From Arenibacter echinorum (GTDB lineage: Bacteria > Bacteroidota > Bacteroidia > Flavobacteriales > Flavobacteriaceae): 64,000 bases of DNA. The notes beneath the pieces are model-generated. The model had not been told where the DNA came from. It was given only the letters and a program-made list of their open reading frames with translations, and did no database searches. The stretch spans positions 622,495 to 686,494 of the forward strand of contig NZ_QLLN01000004.1 in assembly GCF_003259375.1 (NCBI RefSeq). Reading direction: 5' to 3'. The translations under genes were made by a program, and so were the position numbers. Shown piece by piece: positions 1 through 8,727 of the stretch. Numbering within the stretch: position 1 is the stretch's first letter; every line of letters begins with the position of its first letter.

Positions 1-996
1 CTGGTACCCTTTACCAGCGCGTAAGGGTTTGTTGCTAGTCGAAAAATTATCCCCGGCAGCTACCCCGCCATTGTCGGAAGTAAATACAACAATAGTATTT
101 TCCTCAAGCCCCAACTCATCGAGCGCTGAAAGCACTTGGCCAACAGCTTCATCCATCTGCTCTACCAGGCCCGCATAAATTGGATTATCCTGGACCTGGC
201 GAATGGGCAAAAATTTTCCCATGCTAAAGGCAGTTTCCGCTACTCCTTGTTGTTCTGCTTTATCGCGATACTTCCTCCATTTTTTCTCTGTGGTCTGAAT
301 GGGCGAATGCACCGCGTAAAAGGAGAGATAGGCCAAAAATGGTTTTCCAGTTTTCTGTGGATTATTTTCTTTAATGAAATTCACTGTTTCCTTGGCAAGG
401 CGATGCGATAGGTTCTCCCCATCCTTTCCGTTTTCCAAATTTGGATTTTCATAGGGTGAAAAATAACCTCCCCTTGGCCCCCCTGATGTCCAGCCGCCAA
501 CGTTGATATCAAATCCGTGATCCTCGGGCCAAGAGCCCTTATCCCCCAAATGCCACTTGCCTGCAAAAAACGTTTTATACCCTTGCTGTTTCAGGGCTTC
601 GGGCATGGTGATATACTCTTTGGGCAGATTGTGGGTATATTCGGCAGGAAGCAATTTTGTAAAGCGATTCCTTTTTCGCCACTCCTCACCGGATGGAGAC
701 CCAATATGAACCGTGATGTCGTGTCTAGCAGTAAATTTCCCGGACATTATACTTGCCCGTGAGGGACTACAGACCCTACTGGCAGCATATCCATTGGTGA
801 AAATAGTTCCTTGATCAGCAATCCGGTCAATGTTGGGTGTTTCATAGTAGGTACTGCCCATACAACTCAGATCGGTATAGCCCAGATCATCTGCCAGGAT
901 GAAAACAATATTGGGCTGGGTGTTACTTTCCTTTTTTTGACAAGAAACAGTGAATATCAAAAAAAGGAATAGGATGGATATGTAGGGCCTTAGCAT
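1..996 (-). CDS. secreted S1-family sulfatase, lipoprotein, C-terminus cut by window edge
   Basis: The reading frame is open from an ATG at 996 to base 1, so 332 codons are present and the C-terminal part lies outside the window. The N-terminus has a hydrophobic signal ending in a lipobox-like TVSC (Cys19), which suggests a lipoprotein. An ADDLGY motif (about residues 35-40) supplies metal-binding Asp residues. CSPSR at 76-80 is the CxPxR sulfatase signature, whose Cys is converted to formylglycine in active type I sulfatases. A TSDNGG motif near residue 310 is another family metal-site element. The protein probably removes sulfate esters from a polysaccharide or other sulfated substrate outside the cytoplasm; the substrate cannot be read from sequence. 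A second sulfatase lies directly upstream on the same strand, so the pair may belong to a polysaccharide-use locus continuing to the left. Confidence 0.9.
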   Translation of the reverse strand, partial: MLRPYISILFLFLIFTVSCQKKESNTQPNIVFILADDLGYTDLSCMGSTYYETPNIDRIADQGTIFTNGYAASRVCSPSRASIMSGKFTARHDITVHIGSPSGEEWRKRNRFTKLLPAEYTHNLPKEYITMPEALKQQGYKTFFAGKWHLGDKGSWPEDHGFDINVGGWTSGGPRGGYFSPYENPNLENGKDGENLSHRLAKETVNFIKENNPQKTGKPFLAYLSFYAVHSPIQTTEKKWRKYRDKAEQQGVAETAFSMGKFLPIRQVQDNPIYAGLVEQMDEAVGQVLSALDELGLEENTIVVFTSDNGGVAAGDNFSTSNKPLRAGKGYQ

Positions 997-1054
997 GGAC
1001 TTGTGTTTTTTTGATTTGTGGAAAATTTAATTAGCGTGTATTCGATTTAAAATA

Positions 1055-1076
1055 AGGTCTCGACTGCGCTCGACCC
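1055..1076 (-). terminator. possible terminator with TCGA-containing inverted repeat
   Basis: Just past the 3' end of the downstream-reading sulfatase gene is a short imperfect hairpin with TCGA arms. On the minus strand it is followed by TTATTTTAAA. The motif resembles a short interspersed hairpin often seen between Bacteroidota genes. The stem is weak, so this is tentative. Confidence 0.3.
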
Positions 1077-1129
1077 GACAACATTAAACCAAACAAATCA
1101 TTAAAAATAAAAATTCAACCGAACTTACA

Positions 1130-2710
1130 TTAATTAACAATTTCCTCAATTTGTTTCCAACCTTCCATCCCGTCATTTTTCTGTATTGCCCCGGCAGTAC
1201 TTCTGCCGTCGAGTATGATTTTTTTAAGGGCCGCCTTCAGCTCCGCTGCCTTTTCTGGATATTCGGAGATCAGATTTTTTGTTTCCCCAATATCCTCCTT
1301 TAAATTGTATAGCTGCATGGAAGGCAAATCCAGATTCTCCTGCTCTATATCCTGTGGCCTTGGGTAGCTCCAACCGCCCGAACCCGGACAAACACTTAAT
1401 TTCCAAGTACCCTGCCTAATCGCAAAAGACCCATTTATGGAATGATGTACGGTATATTCACGTATTTCCTCATCTTTTTCCCCTTGTATAAGAGACAGCA
1501 TACTATAACTGTCCTCCGCCTCGGTATCTTTAATTTTATACCCTGTTAATTCGGCGCAGGTGGCAAAAAAATCGGTGGTACAGATAATTTTGTCGGAACT
1601 TGCATTTTTGGGAGCATTATTGGGCCATTCTACTATAAATGGCACATGGTGCCCACCCTCAAAGATATCTGCCTTTGTTCCCCTAAAAGTGTAGCTAGGA
1701 TCATGATCTACTTTGGCGAGCTCCTCAAAATCGGCTTTGGGCGAACAACCGTTGTCACTGGTAAAAACCAACAAAGTATTATCTGAAATCCCCTGCTTTT
1801 TTAGAACCTCCCTAATTTGACGCACCACATCATCTACCTGCATCACAAAATCGCCATACATATTGGTATTGCTCCTGCCCAAAAATTCTGTAGTGGGTAA
1901 AATTGGAGTATGTGGAGCAGGCAAAGGGAAATAAAGAAAGAACGGGGATTTTCCTTTGGCTTTAGTATTGATGTAATCAACAGCCTTATCCGTCAGATCC
2001 TGGAGCACGGTAGCATGAACAAAATCGTCAGATGTAGGTCCTTTTCTCCAAATGCCTTTTTCGTCAACAGATACCGTATTCTTTGTCGGCACCATGGTAG
2101 GCATATCGTTCTCTACATACACATAGGGTGCCATGTCCAGTGAACCACAAAAACCAAAGGAGTAATCGAACCCATGGGTAGCCGGACCATTTTTTACGGG
2201 GGAGGCAAAGTTTACCTTGGGGTTTACATTCATTTTATCATGCTCTAAGTTAGCATCCGTACCCTCTATATCCCAGTCCCATCCCAGGTGCCATTTCCCA
2301 ATATAGGCGGTGTTATAACCCTGAGTTTTTAGCATTTCGGCAATAGTGGTACGTTCTTGTTTAATCAAGGATTTGGAATAACCACTTAACACAAAACTCT
2401 TTAAGGAAGTTCTCCAATTATATCGCCCGGTCAAAATACCATAACGGGTGGGAGAACATACCGCTGATGAGGTATGGGCTTCGGTAAACTTAACTCCATT
2501 GGCTGCCATTGCGTCCATATTAGGGGTGGCAATTTTTCCTTCGGGGTTAAAAGCTTTAACATCGCCATATCCAAGGTCATCAGCAAGGATGTAGATAATA
2601 TTTGGGGATTGGGCTACCCTTTTTTCCGTCGTAGACTTATTCCTTTGCGCAAGGCAAGAGAGCTGGGAGAAAATGAACAGTAGCGTAATAACTTTGGTAA
2701 AACTTGTCAT
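1130..2710 (-). CDS. secreted arylsulfatase, S1 family
   Basis: This complete 526-residue protein has an N-terminal signal sequence (hydrophobic residues 6-20, LSCLAQ near its end). The sulfatase core begins at about residue 36. ADDLGYGD (43-50) provides metal ligands, CSPTR (85-89) is the CxPxR formylglycine motif, GKWHLG lies near 138 and FTSDNG near 315. Length and domain order are normal for a type I arylsulfatase. It needs maturation by a formylglycine-generating enzyme, which is not encoded in this window. It is similar in plan to, but distinct from, the neighbouring sulfatase, and they lie about 130 bp apart in the same direction. The likely role is desulfation of algal or other sulfated glycans in the periplasm or at the cell surface. 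The exact substrate is unknown. Confidence 0.92.
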   Translation of the reverse strand: MTSFTKVITLLFIFSQLSCLAQRNKSTTEKRVAQSPNIIYILADDLGYGDVKAFNPEGKIATPNMDAMAANGVKFTEAHTSSAVCSPTRYGILTGRYNWRTSLKSFVLSGYSKSLIKQERTTIAEMLKTQGYNTAYIGKWHLGWDWDIEGTDANLEHDKMNVNPKVNFASPVKNGPATHGFDYSFGFCGSLDMAPYVYVENDMPTMVPTKNTVSVDEKGIWRKGPTSDDFVHATVLQDLTDKAVDYINTKAKGKSPFFLYFPLPAPHTPILPTTEFLGRSNTNMYGDFVMQVDDVVRQIREVLKKQGISDNTLLVFTSDNGCSPKADFEELAKVDHDPSYTFRGTKADIFEGGHHVPFIVEWPNNAPKNASSDKIICTTDFFATCAELTGYKIKDTEAEDSYSMLSLIQGEKDEEIREYTVHHSINGSFAIRQGTWKLSVCPGSGGWSYPRPQDIEQENLDLPSMQLYNLKEDIGETKNLISEYPEKAAELKAALKKIILDGRSTAGAIQKNDGMEGWKQIEEIVN

Positions 2711-3091
2711 TTGACTAACATTTAGATGGTGATTAAATCAATTCGCTGGAGTGCTTTCATTCTTAGATTTCCAGGAAAAATCAATTTTTAAAAATAGCAT
2801 ATGAATACTGATGTTACCACTAGTAAAACAACCATTTACAATACTTTTTTTGCCTTTACTATAGTCAAATAAGTCATGTCAGTAAAATAATGCATTAAAT
2901 TCGATTGAATCCTCGAAAATGGAGAATATGGGCAATAATTATATAGCCCGCTATTTACTGGTTACCCAACCTGAAGTAATAAAGGTTCAACTGAAAGGTA
3001 CCGATAGTTTAGAAACCTCGTTTAATATTCGGTTACACTTCATAAAAATTTATGCAAATTAGGTATCAGGAACACCCTAATACATCGGCTT
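2711..3091. other. 381-bp intergenic region
   Basis: AT-rich spacer between the cytochrome gene (minus) and the start of the sulfatase gene (minus). It should hold the sulfatase promoter, but no convincing -33/-7 pair, repeat or RNA gene was seen. Confidence 0.4.
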
Positions 3092-3802
3092 TCATTTTTT
3101 CTGTAATTGTATGGTATGCAAACCTGTCTTCGAACCTTCGGTATTCCCATTTAGGCCTTTATCGGTATAGAAGGCATTTAATAAATATATTGCTGTTTCT
3201 TTTCCATCAGGAGCATTGCGTGTTCTGAAAGCTCCGCTCGTTCCTGAAAAAAAGTTGAAATCCGAGTCGGAACTATTCTCCAGAATCCATTTGACAACCT
3301 GATTAGCCTCCTCTTGGGTTATATTGGGGTGTGGAGGCATAATCTGATCTCCCCAACTACCTTGTGTGCCCTTAAGGATTTTTTTTGCAATAAGTTCAAC
3401 AGACTCTGTACCATTGGCATATCGCTCAGCAATATCAGCAAAAGAGGGACCGATAAGATTTCCCTTGGCATTATGACATGTGAAACAACCTGAAGTACCC
3501 ATGAAGGAGAGTATTTCAATTGTGCGATTGAAATCTTCGTTCGAGCCTTTTGCAGCTTTTTGACTTTCGGATAAATATTGTACTGTTAAAATTACTTTAT
3601 TAGGTGAGATTTCTGAGTATTCAGTGTATCCATCTTCCTTGTCCTTTACTCCAATCTCAAAAGGTATCAATGTACCCCACGAAAATTTTTCATTTTCTAT
3701 AGGAGTAATAATTCTGACCTCTGGTGGTTCATTTTCTTGACCGGAAATCGTTACACAATAAATAGTACATGCGATAAAAACAAAAAGCCTAAAGTAGTAC
3801 AT
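3092..3802 (-). CDS. periplasmic c-type cytochrome
   Basis: The 236-residue protein starts with a signal peptide (cleavage probably after ISGQ, about residue 22). It then has a beta-rich N-terminal region that starts PPEVRI and resembles an Ig-like segment seen before cytochrome domains. The C-terminal half is a class I cytochrome c. CFTCH (106-110) attaches one haem, GPSF follows, and MPPHP at 155-159 supplies the probable axial Met. The gene begins 9 bp after the stop of the flavin amine oxidoreductase gene, so the two are almost certainly co-transcribed. The natural inference is that the cytochrome accepts electrons from the flavoenzyme. Neither the substrate nor the electron route has been shown. 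Confidence 0.85.
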   Translation of the reverse strand: MYYFRLFVFIACTIYCVTISGQENEPPEVRIITPIENEKFSWGTLIPFEIGVKDKEDGYTEYSEISPNKVILTVQYLSESQKAAKGSNEDFNRTIEILSFMGTSGCFTCHNAKGNLIGPSFADIAERYANGTESVELIAKKILKGTQGSWGDQIMPPHPNITQEEANQVVKWILENSSDSDFNFFSGTSGAFRTRNAPDGKETAIYLLNAFYTDKGLNGNTEGSKTGLHTIQLQKK

Positions 3803-3811
3803 AGTTAATGA

Positions 3812-5278
3812 TTAAGCCTGATCGATTTCTTTCGCAACGCGGTTTGCAGATCGTGTTGCTGCTTCAGTACCCCAATTCAGGTTGTCGGCATAGGCTCCTG
3901 CAAAGTGAATACGCCCTTCCGGCTGTAAAAGTATAGGCCAGAACTTTTCCAATTCTCCAATTGGAAAAGCCAGCCTCTCGCAGGTAGGAGCATATTTTTG
4001 CTTGGTCCAGTCCCTTCCCAAAGCCAATTCAATGGTATCTTTTTTTCCCGGATAAACTTCCCTAAAAGCAGCGAGTGCTCTTTCAGGGCTGACACCGCCA
4101 GGACCTGTCCCTAATATAATTACGCGATGGGTATCTACTTCCTCGGCCGACTGCCAAACGCTCCAAAGATCCGGATGTCCCAATTCCATATTGATGGTCT
4201 CTAAACCATCTTCCAACCAAAACTTTGAACTGGCTTGAAAAATAAAGCGTTGGTAAGAATCGTAAGTTATATTATCGAGTGCGTACTGTTTTTCTTTCGA
4301 AAAGCCAGGTTCGACAGGTAATTTATTAAAAGCCGGTGGCGGTATGCAATTCACATAGAAGTCTGCTTCTATAATTTTGGCCTCTTTGTTTTCATTATAG
4401 TGAACAACAACCTTATTTGATAGATTCTGAATAGATGTGATTTGGCGATTTAACCAAACACGAGCACCCAAATGTCTAGCAAAGGCGTTAGGAAGCATTT
4501 GGTTACCCCCTTTAAGGTGATAAACATCAATGGGAAACTCAGCCACGCCCCTATTCTTTAAAATAAATGAATGCCATAGCTCATGTAAAGCGGAAGCGTT
4601 ATCTCCGCCTAAACGTTCTAAGGCTCTTTGCGATGCACCTTCCTTTTTATAGATATTGGACATAGGAATGGTATCCATAGCATCATATCCAACTGCAAAT
4701 GGTTGGTATTCGTCTTCAAATTTGTCAAGATAGGAATCTATATAAAGTCTTTTTAACTCCCCCCACGGATGCGTAGCAAGAAAGTCGACTTCCTTTTTGT
4801 TGTATCCCATTCCTGTCAAAACAGAAGGGTCGTTTAGCTCTTTTTGATTATAAAACTTACCGTTGATGTTTATGAGTAAATTTTTTCTTCTTTCGTACGG
4901 AAGTGCGGTTAGCCCGAACTCTTCAATATAGTGCCAGTACAATTCGTAACCTGGTTTGGTGATATGCTCTTGGCCTCCATCGCCATACAAGCCATCGGAA
5001 AGCTCATCGTGTACCGTAAACACATGCCCGCCATGCCTTCCTGATGCTTCCAAAACAGTAACGTCATGACCGAGCTTCATAAGTTCATAGGCACAGCACA
5101 GCCCACCCATGCCAGCTCCACCAACCACTACTTTTTTCGGATTTATGTTCTTTTTTATTTTTAGTGGCCGTGCTACCTTGGCTTCTGAAGCGTTGGCATT
5201 TTCGATACTGAGCAATGAAAGGCCCACTCCTGCCTGAATGGTGTTCTTTATAAAACCCCTTCGTTTGTTTTTTTCCAT
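3812..5278 (-). CDS. exported FAD-dependent amine oxidoreductase (monoamine oxidase family)
   Basis: The chosen start at 5278 gives 488 residues beginning MEKNKRRGFIKNT. The RRGFIK motif followed by a hydrophobic stretch looks like a Tat signal. The longer frame to 5329 would bury that signal. After the signal comes a dinucleotide-binding fold with GxGxxG (GGAGMGG) and an acidic end VLEASGR plus GGHV, typical of the flavin amine oxidase family. The C-terminal GRIHFAGAY and TEAATRSANR segment closes the FAD site. Tat export would fit a protein folded around FAD in the cytoplasm. It is followed at once by a cytochrome c gene, suggesting a dehydrogenase coupled to a cytochrome rather than an oxygen-using oxidase. 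The substrate could be an amine, amino acid or related compound, and sequence alone does not decide. Confidence 0.85.
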   Translation of the reverse strand: MEKNKRRGFIKNTIQAGVGLSLLSIENANASEAKVARPLKIKKNINPKKVVVGGAGMGGLCCAYELMKLGHDVTVLEASGRHGGHVFTVHDELSDGLYGDGGQEHITKPGYELYWHYIEEFGLTALPYERRKNLLININGKFYNQKELNDPSVLTGMGYNKKEVDFLATHPWGELKRLYIDSYLDKFEDEYQPFAVGYDAMDTIPMSNIYKKEGASQRALERLGGDNASALHELWHSFILKNRGVAEFPIDVYHLKGGNQMLPNAFARHLGARVWLNRQITSIQNLSNKVVVHYNENKEAKIIEADFYVNCIPPPAFNKLPVEPGFSKEKQYALDNITYDSYQRFIFQASSKFWLEDGLETINMELGHPDLWSVWQSAEEVDTHRVIILGTGPGGVSPERALAAFREVYPGKKDTIELALGRDWTKQKYAPTCERLAFPIGELEKFWPILLQPEGRIHFAGAYADNLNWGTEAATRSANRVAKEIDQA

Positions 5279-5318
5279 GGTTAGATTGTTTTCGCTTCTT
5301 AAAGCTAGATAAATTAAA

Positions 5319-5336
5319 ATCGATTTCAAAATCGAT
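5319..5336 (-). terminator. inverted repeat, probable terminator of the LytTR/sensor operon
   Basis: Seven-base perfect arms (5319-5325 and 5330-5336, ATCGATT/AATCGAT) surround a 4-nt loop. On the minus strand the stem is followed by TTTTAATTT. It lies between the response-regulator gene (ends 5440) and the amine oxidoreductase start (5278). It could instead be an operator for the oxidoreductase gene. Confidence 0.45.
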
Positions 5337-5439
5337 TGCGAAAGCCCGTAAAATATTGATAATAATACTTTTACACTTCTGTATTCATCAAAATTTCTCC
5401 AAAAGTTCGAAGCAATTTCCTTTTTTTCAGCAGATAGAT

Positions 5440-6153
5440 CTAGTTTTCCCTGCGGAGCAATTTTTCCAAATCTTCCTTATAAGTCTCCCCTACAGAAAGT
5501 TCCCTGTCTCCCAAAAAGACACTGTTTTTGCGAATTGCAGTAATCGCATCAATAGCTACCGAATAGGATTTATGGATCCTAATGAATTTGTTTGGCGGCA
5601 ATTCCCTATCCAATTCCTTGAAACTTGTACGCACTACCAAAGGATGTTCGGCATTCTTTAAATGAAACTTGATATAATCTCCATAGCCCTTCATCCAAAT
5701 AATATCATTGAAGGTTATTTTTAGCTGACTGTAATCGACATTTACAAAAAAGTGATCTTTTACTGTCTTTTTGGGCGTAGTTTTTTTTGCGGATTTCAGG
5801 TCATAAAGTTCCTTGGCACGATGGCAGGCTTTTATAAAACGTTCCAAGGCCACAGGTTTTACCAGATAATCCACAACGTCCAGATCATAGCTTTCCACCG
5901 CATATTGTTTGTAAGCCGTGATAAATATTACGAGTGGCCTTTTTTCCAGACTGCCTATAAATTGGAGCCCGGTAAGGCCGGGCATTTGAATATCGATAAA
6001 CACAAGGTCCACAGGGTGTTTTTCCATGGTTTCCATAGCCATAAAAGCATTGTTGCAAGTAGCCACCAAATTCAAGAAAGGCACTTTGCTTATGTTGTCC
6101 TTAAGCAACTCCAGCGCCAGTGGCTCGTCATCTATAGCGATACAGTTTATCAT
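5440..6153 (-). CDS. LytTR-family DNA-binding response regulator
   Basis: The 237-residue protein has an N-terminal receiver domain. Acidic residues D8/D9, phosphoacceptor D54 in VFIDIQMPG, T79 in FITAYKQYA and K99 in YLVKP are all in place. A linker rich in Lys and Thr (about 120-132) leads to a C-terminal LytTR DNA-binding domain with the typical KGYGDYIK and FIRIHKSYSV motifs. The start overlaps the sensor kinase gene by 4 bp (ATGA), so the two are translationally coupled. Such pairs are common in Bacteroidota and usually control a few nearby genes. The targets are not evident here. Confidence 0.93.
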   Translation of the reverse strand: MINCIAIDDEPLALELLKDNISKVPFLNLVATCNNAFMAMETMEKHPVDLVFIDIQMPGLTGLQFIGSLEKRPLVIFITAYKQYAVESYDLDVVDYLVKPVALERFIKACHRAKELYDLKSAKKTTPKKTVKDHFFVNVDYSQLKITFNDIIWMKGYGDYIKFHLKNAEHPLVVRTSFKELDRELPPNKFIRIHKSYSVAIDAITAIRKNSVFLGDRELSVGETYKEDLEKLLRREN

Positions 6154-7190
6154 GGTTCAAATGTTAATTCCAGGGTAACGGTAAACCAATCATTGGTCTT
6201 GTCAAAATTGAGACTATGTTTCTTCCCGTATAAAAGTTGTAACCTTCGTTGCACATTGACAAGGCCGATACCCGACACCTTATCCTTTGCATTATCTTTT
6301 TCGATGTATTTATTTTTTACCCTAAAAGTAAGCCTGTTGTTCAAGGTCTGTAAGGAAATATCTATTTCAGGGTCCTTTATTAATCCCGTACCATGTTTAA
6401 ATGCATTTTCCACAAAGGGAATCAGGAGCATGGGTTCTATTGCGTGCCAATCTTCCTTAAGTTTCAAATCGACATTTAAGGCAAGTCGATCGCCAAAACG
6501 GAGTTTTTGTAGGTCTATATAGCTATGTAGGTAATCTACCTCGCTTCTCAACAATACTTTGTCATCATCTGTTTCATATAGCATATATTGCATCAAGGAG
6601 GAGAGTTTTAGGATGGTAGGCTCCAGTTCTTCACTTTTAAGTCGCACCAAGGCAACAATATTGTTGAGCACGTTGAACAAAAAATGGGGACTGATCTGGG
6701 AACGCAAAAAAGAGAGTTCCGTTTTTAAGTTCTCACTTTCTCGCTCTTGGGCAATACTTTCCATTCTGACCCTGTCCGAAACCGACTTGAAAACAGTGCC
6801 GATCAAGGCAAAAAACAAGAAAAAAAGCGCATTAAATGTTATCCCATTGAAAAGAGAATAAGGCTGTTCTATTATTAGAACCCCATATAGCCATCTGTTG
6901 AACAACACTACTCCCGCAAAAAAAATGATATTGCCGATAATAAAGAGAAAAATCTTTTTCTGGAAGAGAAATCTGGGAACAAAAATTAGGGTGTTCAAGT
7001 AGAACGTCGCCGCCCACAAAATATTCATAATACTGTTCAACTGAAGAATTTTTCTTGTCAATTCAGAACGGGTGCCTCCATCTTCTACCTGTAGTGCTAA
7101 AATATAGGGTAAAAGAAAAAGTGCCGTCCAAACTAAAATGTGTACGATGACTTTCTGATATTTTTTTAAGAATTTAAAATCTAGTTTCAT
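6150..7190 (-). CDS. LytS/YehU-type sensor histidine kinase
   Basis: The preferred start at 7190 (MKLDFKFLKKYQK) gives 346 residues. An upstream ATG at 7280 would add 30 residues of poor composition. Four membrane segments fill the first 150 residues, followed by a short coiled linker. The His_kinase domain (PF06580 type) has QISPHFLFNVLNN with the predicted phospho-His at 169. A HATPase_c domain shows ENAFKHG and GIGLVNVQRRL. There is no extracytoplasmic sensor domain, so the signal is probably membrane-associated. It is coupled by a 4-bp overlap to the LytTR regulator. Confidence 0.92.
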   Translation of the reverse strand: MKLDFKFLKKYQKVIVHILVWTALFLLPYILALQVEDGGTRSELTRKILQLNSIMNILWAATFYLNTLIFVPRFLFQKKIFLFIIGNIIFFAGVVLFNRWLYGVLIIEQPYSLFNGITFNALFFLFFALIGTVFKSVSDRVRMESIAQERESENLKTELSFLRSQISPHFLFNVLNNIVALVRLKSEELEPTILKLSSLMQYMLYETDDDKVLLRSEVDYLHSYIDLQKLRFGDRLALNVDLKLKEDWHAIEPMLLIPFVENAFKHGTGLIKDPEIDISLQTLNNRLTFRVKNKYIEKDNAKDKVSGIGLVNVQRRLQLLYGKKHSLNFDKTNDWFTVTLELTFEP

Positions 7191-7302
7191 TAAATATTTT
7201 TGATGATGATTTACAAGATAATCAAAAGGTAGATACACGCATAGCAGAAAGTTGTATTGACTTTTATATGCTTGGGCCAATGAGATAAGTTAAGTAAATA
7301 GG

Positions 7303-7336
7303 AAAACGGTCCCTAGTTTAATCCAGGGACCGCTTT
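7303..7336 (-). terminator. rho-independent terminator
   Basis: A perfect 8-bp GC-rich stem (CGGTCCCT at 7307-7314 with AGGGACCG at 7325-7332) has a 10-nt loop. It is flanked by AAAA on the left and CTTTT on the right, so it can work in both directions. It sits just after the small secreted-protein gene, which is read leftward. Confidence 0.75.
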
Positions 7337-7377
7337 TAAATTACAAACTGGGCTTTTATTTGAACTTATTTTATGGC

Positions 7378-7965
7378 CTAACCAATGACGATATTCTGAT
7401 AATAAGTTTCTTTACCGTTTGTTACTATAATGGTATAGTTGCCTTTTATTGCTTTTTCAAAATTTATTACCTTTCCAATAATCAATTCACCTTTTGTGGA
7501 TTCCTGGAAAACAATATCGCTACTGCTATTCAATATTTCAATATCCACTTTTTGCTGATTGCCATTGAACAGGTTTATAGAAATTTTGTTGCCGGCTATT
7601 CTGAAAATTGGTTTGGCGGTGTATTCTTCCTTGTTCTCGATCTTAATTTCATTATTATCAATAACAAAAGTATAGACCAAGGATGAAATGGGATTCTCAA
7701 TGATAAAATTATAGGTTCCGATTTCAAGGTCTTTTAGGTTGAACCTTTTGGAATAATTGGCATTAAGAATATTCTCGGAATATATAGTCTGAGAATTCTG
7801 ATCGGTCATTCTGATTTTGGATTCCATTGATAGGGCATCCATTTCAAATATTAGGCTTTTTGAATCGATACCAGATGTCAAACTTATTTTAGGATTGTTG
7901 GCCATACTTGTCATAGTTATTAACATTAGGGCCATTACTGCTATACTCTTTAAAAACTTTTTCAT
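7378..7965 (-). CDS. small secreted protein of unknown function
   Basis: The 195-residue protein begins MKKFLKSIAVMALMLITM with a signal peptide, probably cleaved near SMA-NN. The rest is beta-rich with two similar halves. Each ends in a hydrophobic strand followed by a segment like GTYNFIIEN or GNYTIIVTNG. This pattern recalls short secreted beta-sandwich proteins and DUF3244-like or sorting-domain-like repeats in Bacteroidota, but I do not recognise a defined family. It has its own downstream terminator and a long upstream region, so it is probably monocistronic. Confidence 0.7.
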   Translation of the reverse strand: MKKFLKSIAVMALMLITMTSMANNPKISLTSGIDSKSLIFEMDALSMESKIRMTDQNSQTIYSENILNANYSKRFNLKDLEIGTYNFIIENPISSLVYTFVIDNNEIKIENKEEYTAKPIFRIAGNKISINLFNGNQQKVDIEILNSSSDIVFQESTKGELIIGKVINFEKAIKGNYTIIVTNGKETYYQNIVIG

Positions 7966-8479
7966 GATATTATTGTTTTAAGTCTGCTTTATTACAGACG
8001 GTTACTACTTATTTACAGGACAAACTTACGCCGCCAAATCAGGCATTTTTTAAAAATGAGATGAACCCGGAAAAGTTTGCGATGAACCTGGAAAGTTCAG
8101 CGATTATCGAAGCAGTACTGTTCTCTTAAAATAATGTGGGTTATGTTCGGGGAGCGTTTTTCATGGAATGATAATGGTGACTATCAGGGAATTTTTGATA
8201 CAATGGACCAGACTTTGATTTAAATGGTATCATAAATCATCATTTCCCATAAACTAAACCTTTTATGGAACAAAATACCAATCCTTTATAGAATGCCCGC
8301 TACTCCACTAATTGGATAAAAAAGTTTATTAAAATAAAAAAACCAGTAAAACTAAAGTCTTAACTGGCTTATCTGATCCCTCTTTTGGGAACACCTCGGC
8401 TAGCGCTCGGCACAGCCTTCCCGTCCAAAATTTGCAAAATAAAAAAATCCATCATTTCTGATGGCTTTCAGTCGCAATT
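7966..8479. other. 514-bp intergenic region at the left element boundary
   Basis: The region contains the promoter side of the small secreted-protein gene (right part of 7966-8300) and the chromosomal sequence that originally lay downstream of tRNA-Asn. Hairpins occur near 8347-8372 and at 8449-8464; the second is described separately. No coding sequence was recognised. Confidence 0.5.
8441..8466 (-). terminator. displaced tRNA-Asn terminator
   Basis: A perfect 6-bp hairpin (CCATCA at 8449-8454, TGATGG at 8459-8464, TTTC loop on the plus strand) is followed on the minus strand by ATTTTTTTA. It lies 15 bp beyond the tRNA 3'-end fragment at 8480. It is therefore best read as the original chromosomal terminator of tRNA-Asn, now cut off from the gene by the element. 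Confidence 0.7.
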
Positions 8480-8522
8480 GCTCCCCCTCTTGGGCTCGAA
8501 CCAAGGACCCTCTGATTAACAG
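8480..8522 (-). repeat. left attachment site: duplicated 3' end of tRNA-Asn
   Basis: The 43 bp here are identical to 40866-40908, the 3' part of the intact tRNA-Asn(GTT) gene, from the anticodon arm to the discriminator base. Beyond 8522 the match stops abruptly, so no complete tRNA is present. Together with the adjacent integrase gene this marks one end of an integrated element. Confidence 0.93.
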
Positions 8523-8638
8523 CCTCAAAAGTGGTGTTTTCATGTAACGTCATTTACCTTCTTATGGTCTGATTACCAATTGTTTATGAATATTTATTTT
8601 GTATTTAGCAATACAATTTTTACATTTAATAGTCTATT

Positions 8639-8713
8639 TGTTGTCCCTATGTTGTCCCCAATTCTACCATATGCAACTAGAGATGTCAGGGTATATAGTT
8701 TAAATGTTGTCCC
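8639..8713 (+). promoter_or_regulatory. candidate integrase arm-binding sites, left end
   Basis: TGTTGTCCC occurs at 8639-8647, 8650-8658 and 8705-8713. The first two are 11 bp apart, one helical turn. The same tandem pair, identical over 22 bp, recurs at 40796-40817 inside the right end. The location between att site and integrase gene fits recombinase arm-type sites. They may also overlap the integrase promoter. Confidence 0.6.
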
Positions 8714-8727
8714 AAAATATATAAAAT

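Noticed and set aside
5752-6522. 256-codon plus-strand frame opposite the LytTR regulator and sensor genes
   Set aside because: It is antisense to two clear genes, rich in Phe, His and Ser, and has no recognisable domain.
8347-8372. CCAGT/ACTGG hairpin with T-run as the tRNA terminator
   Set aside because: The hairpin at 8449-8464 is closer to the tRNA fragment and has a perfect stem; this one is weaker and may be a second, backup structure.
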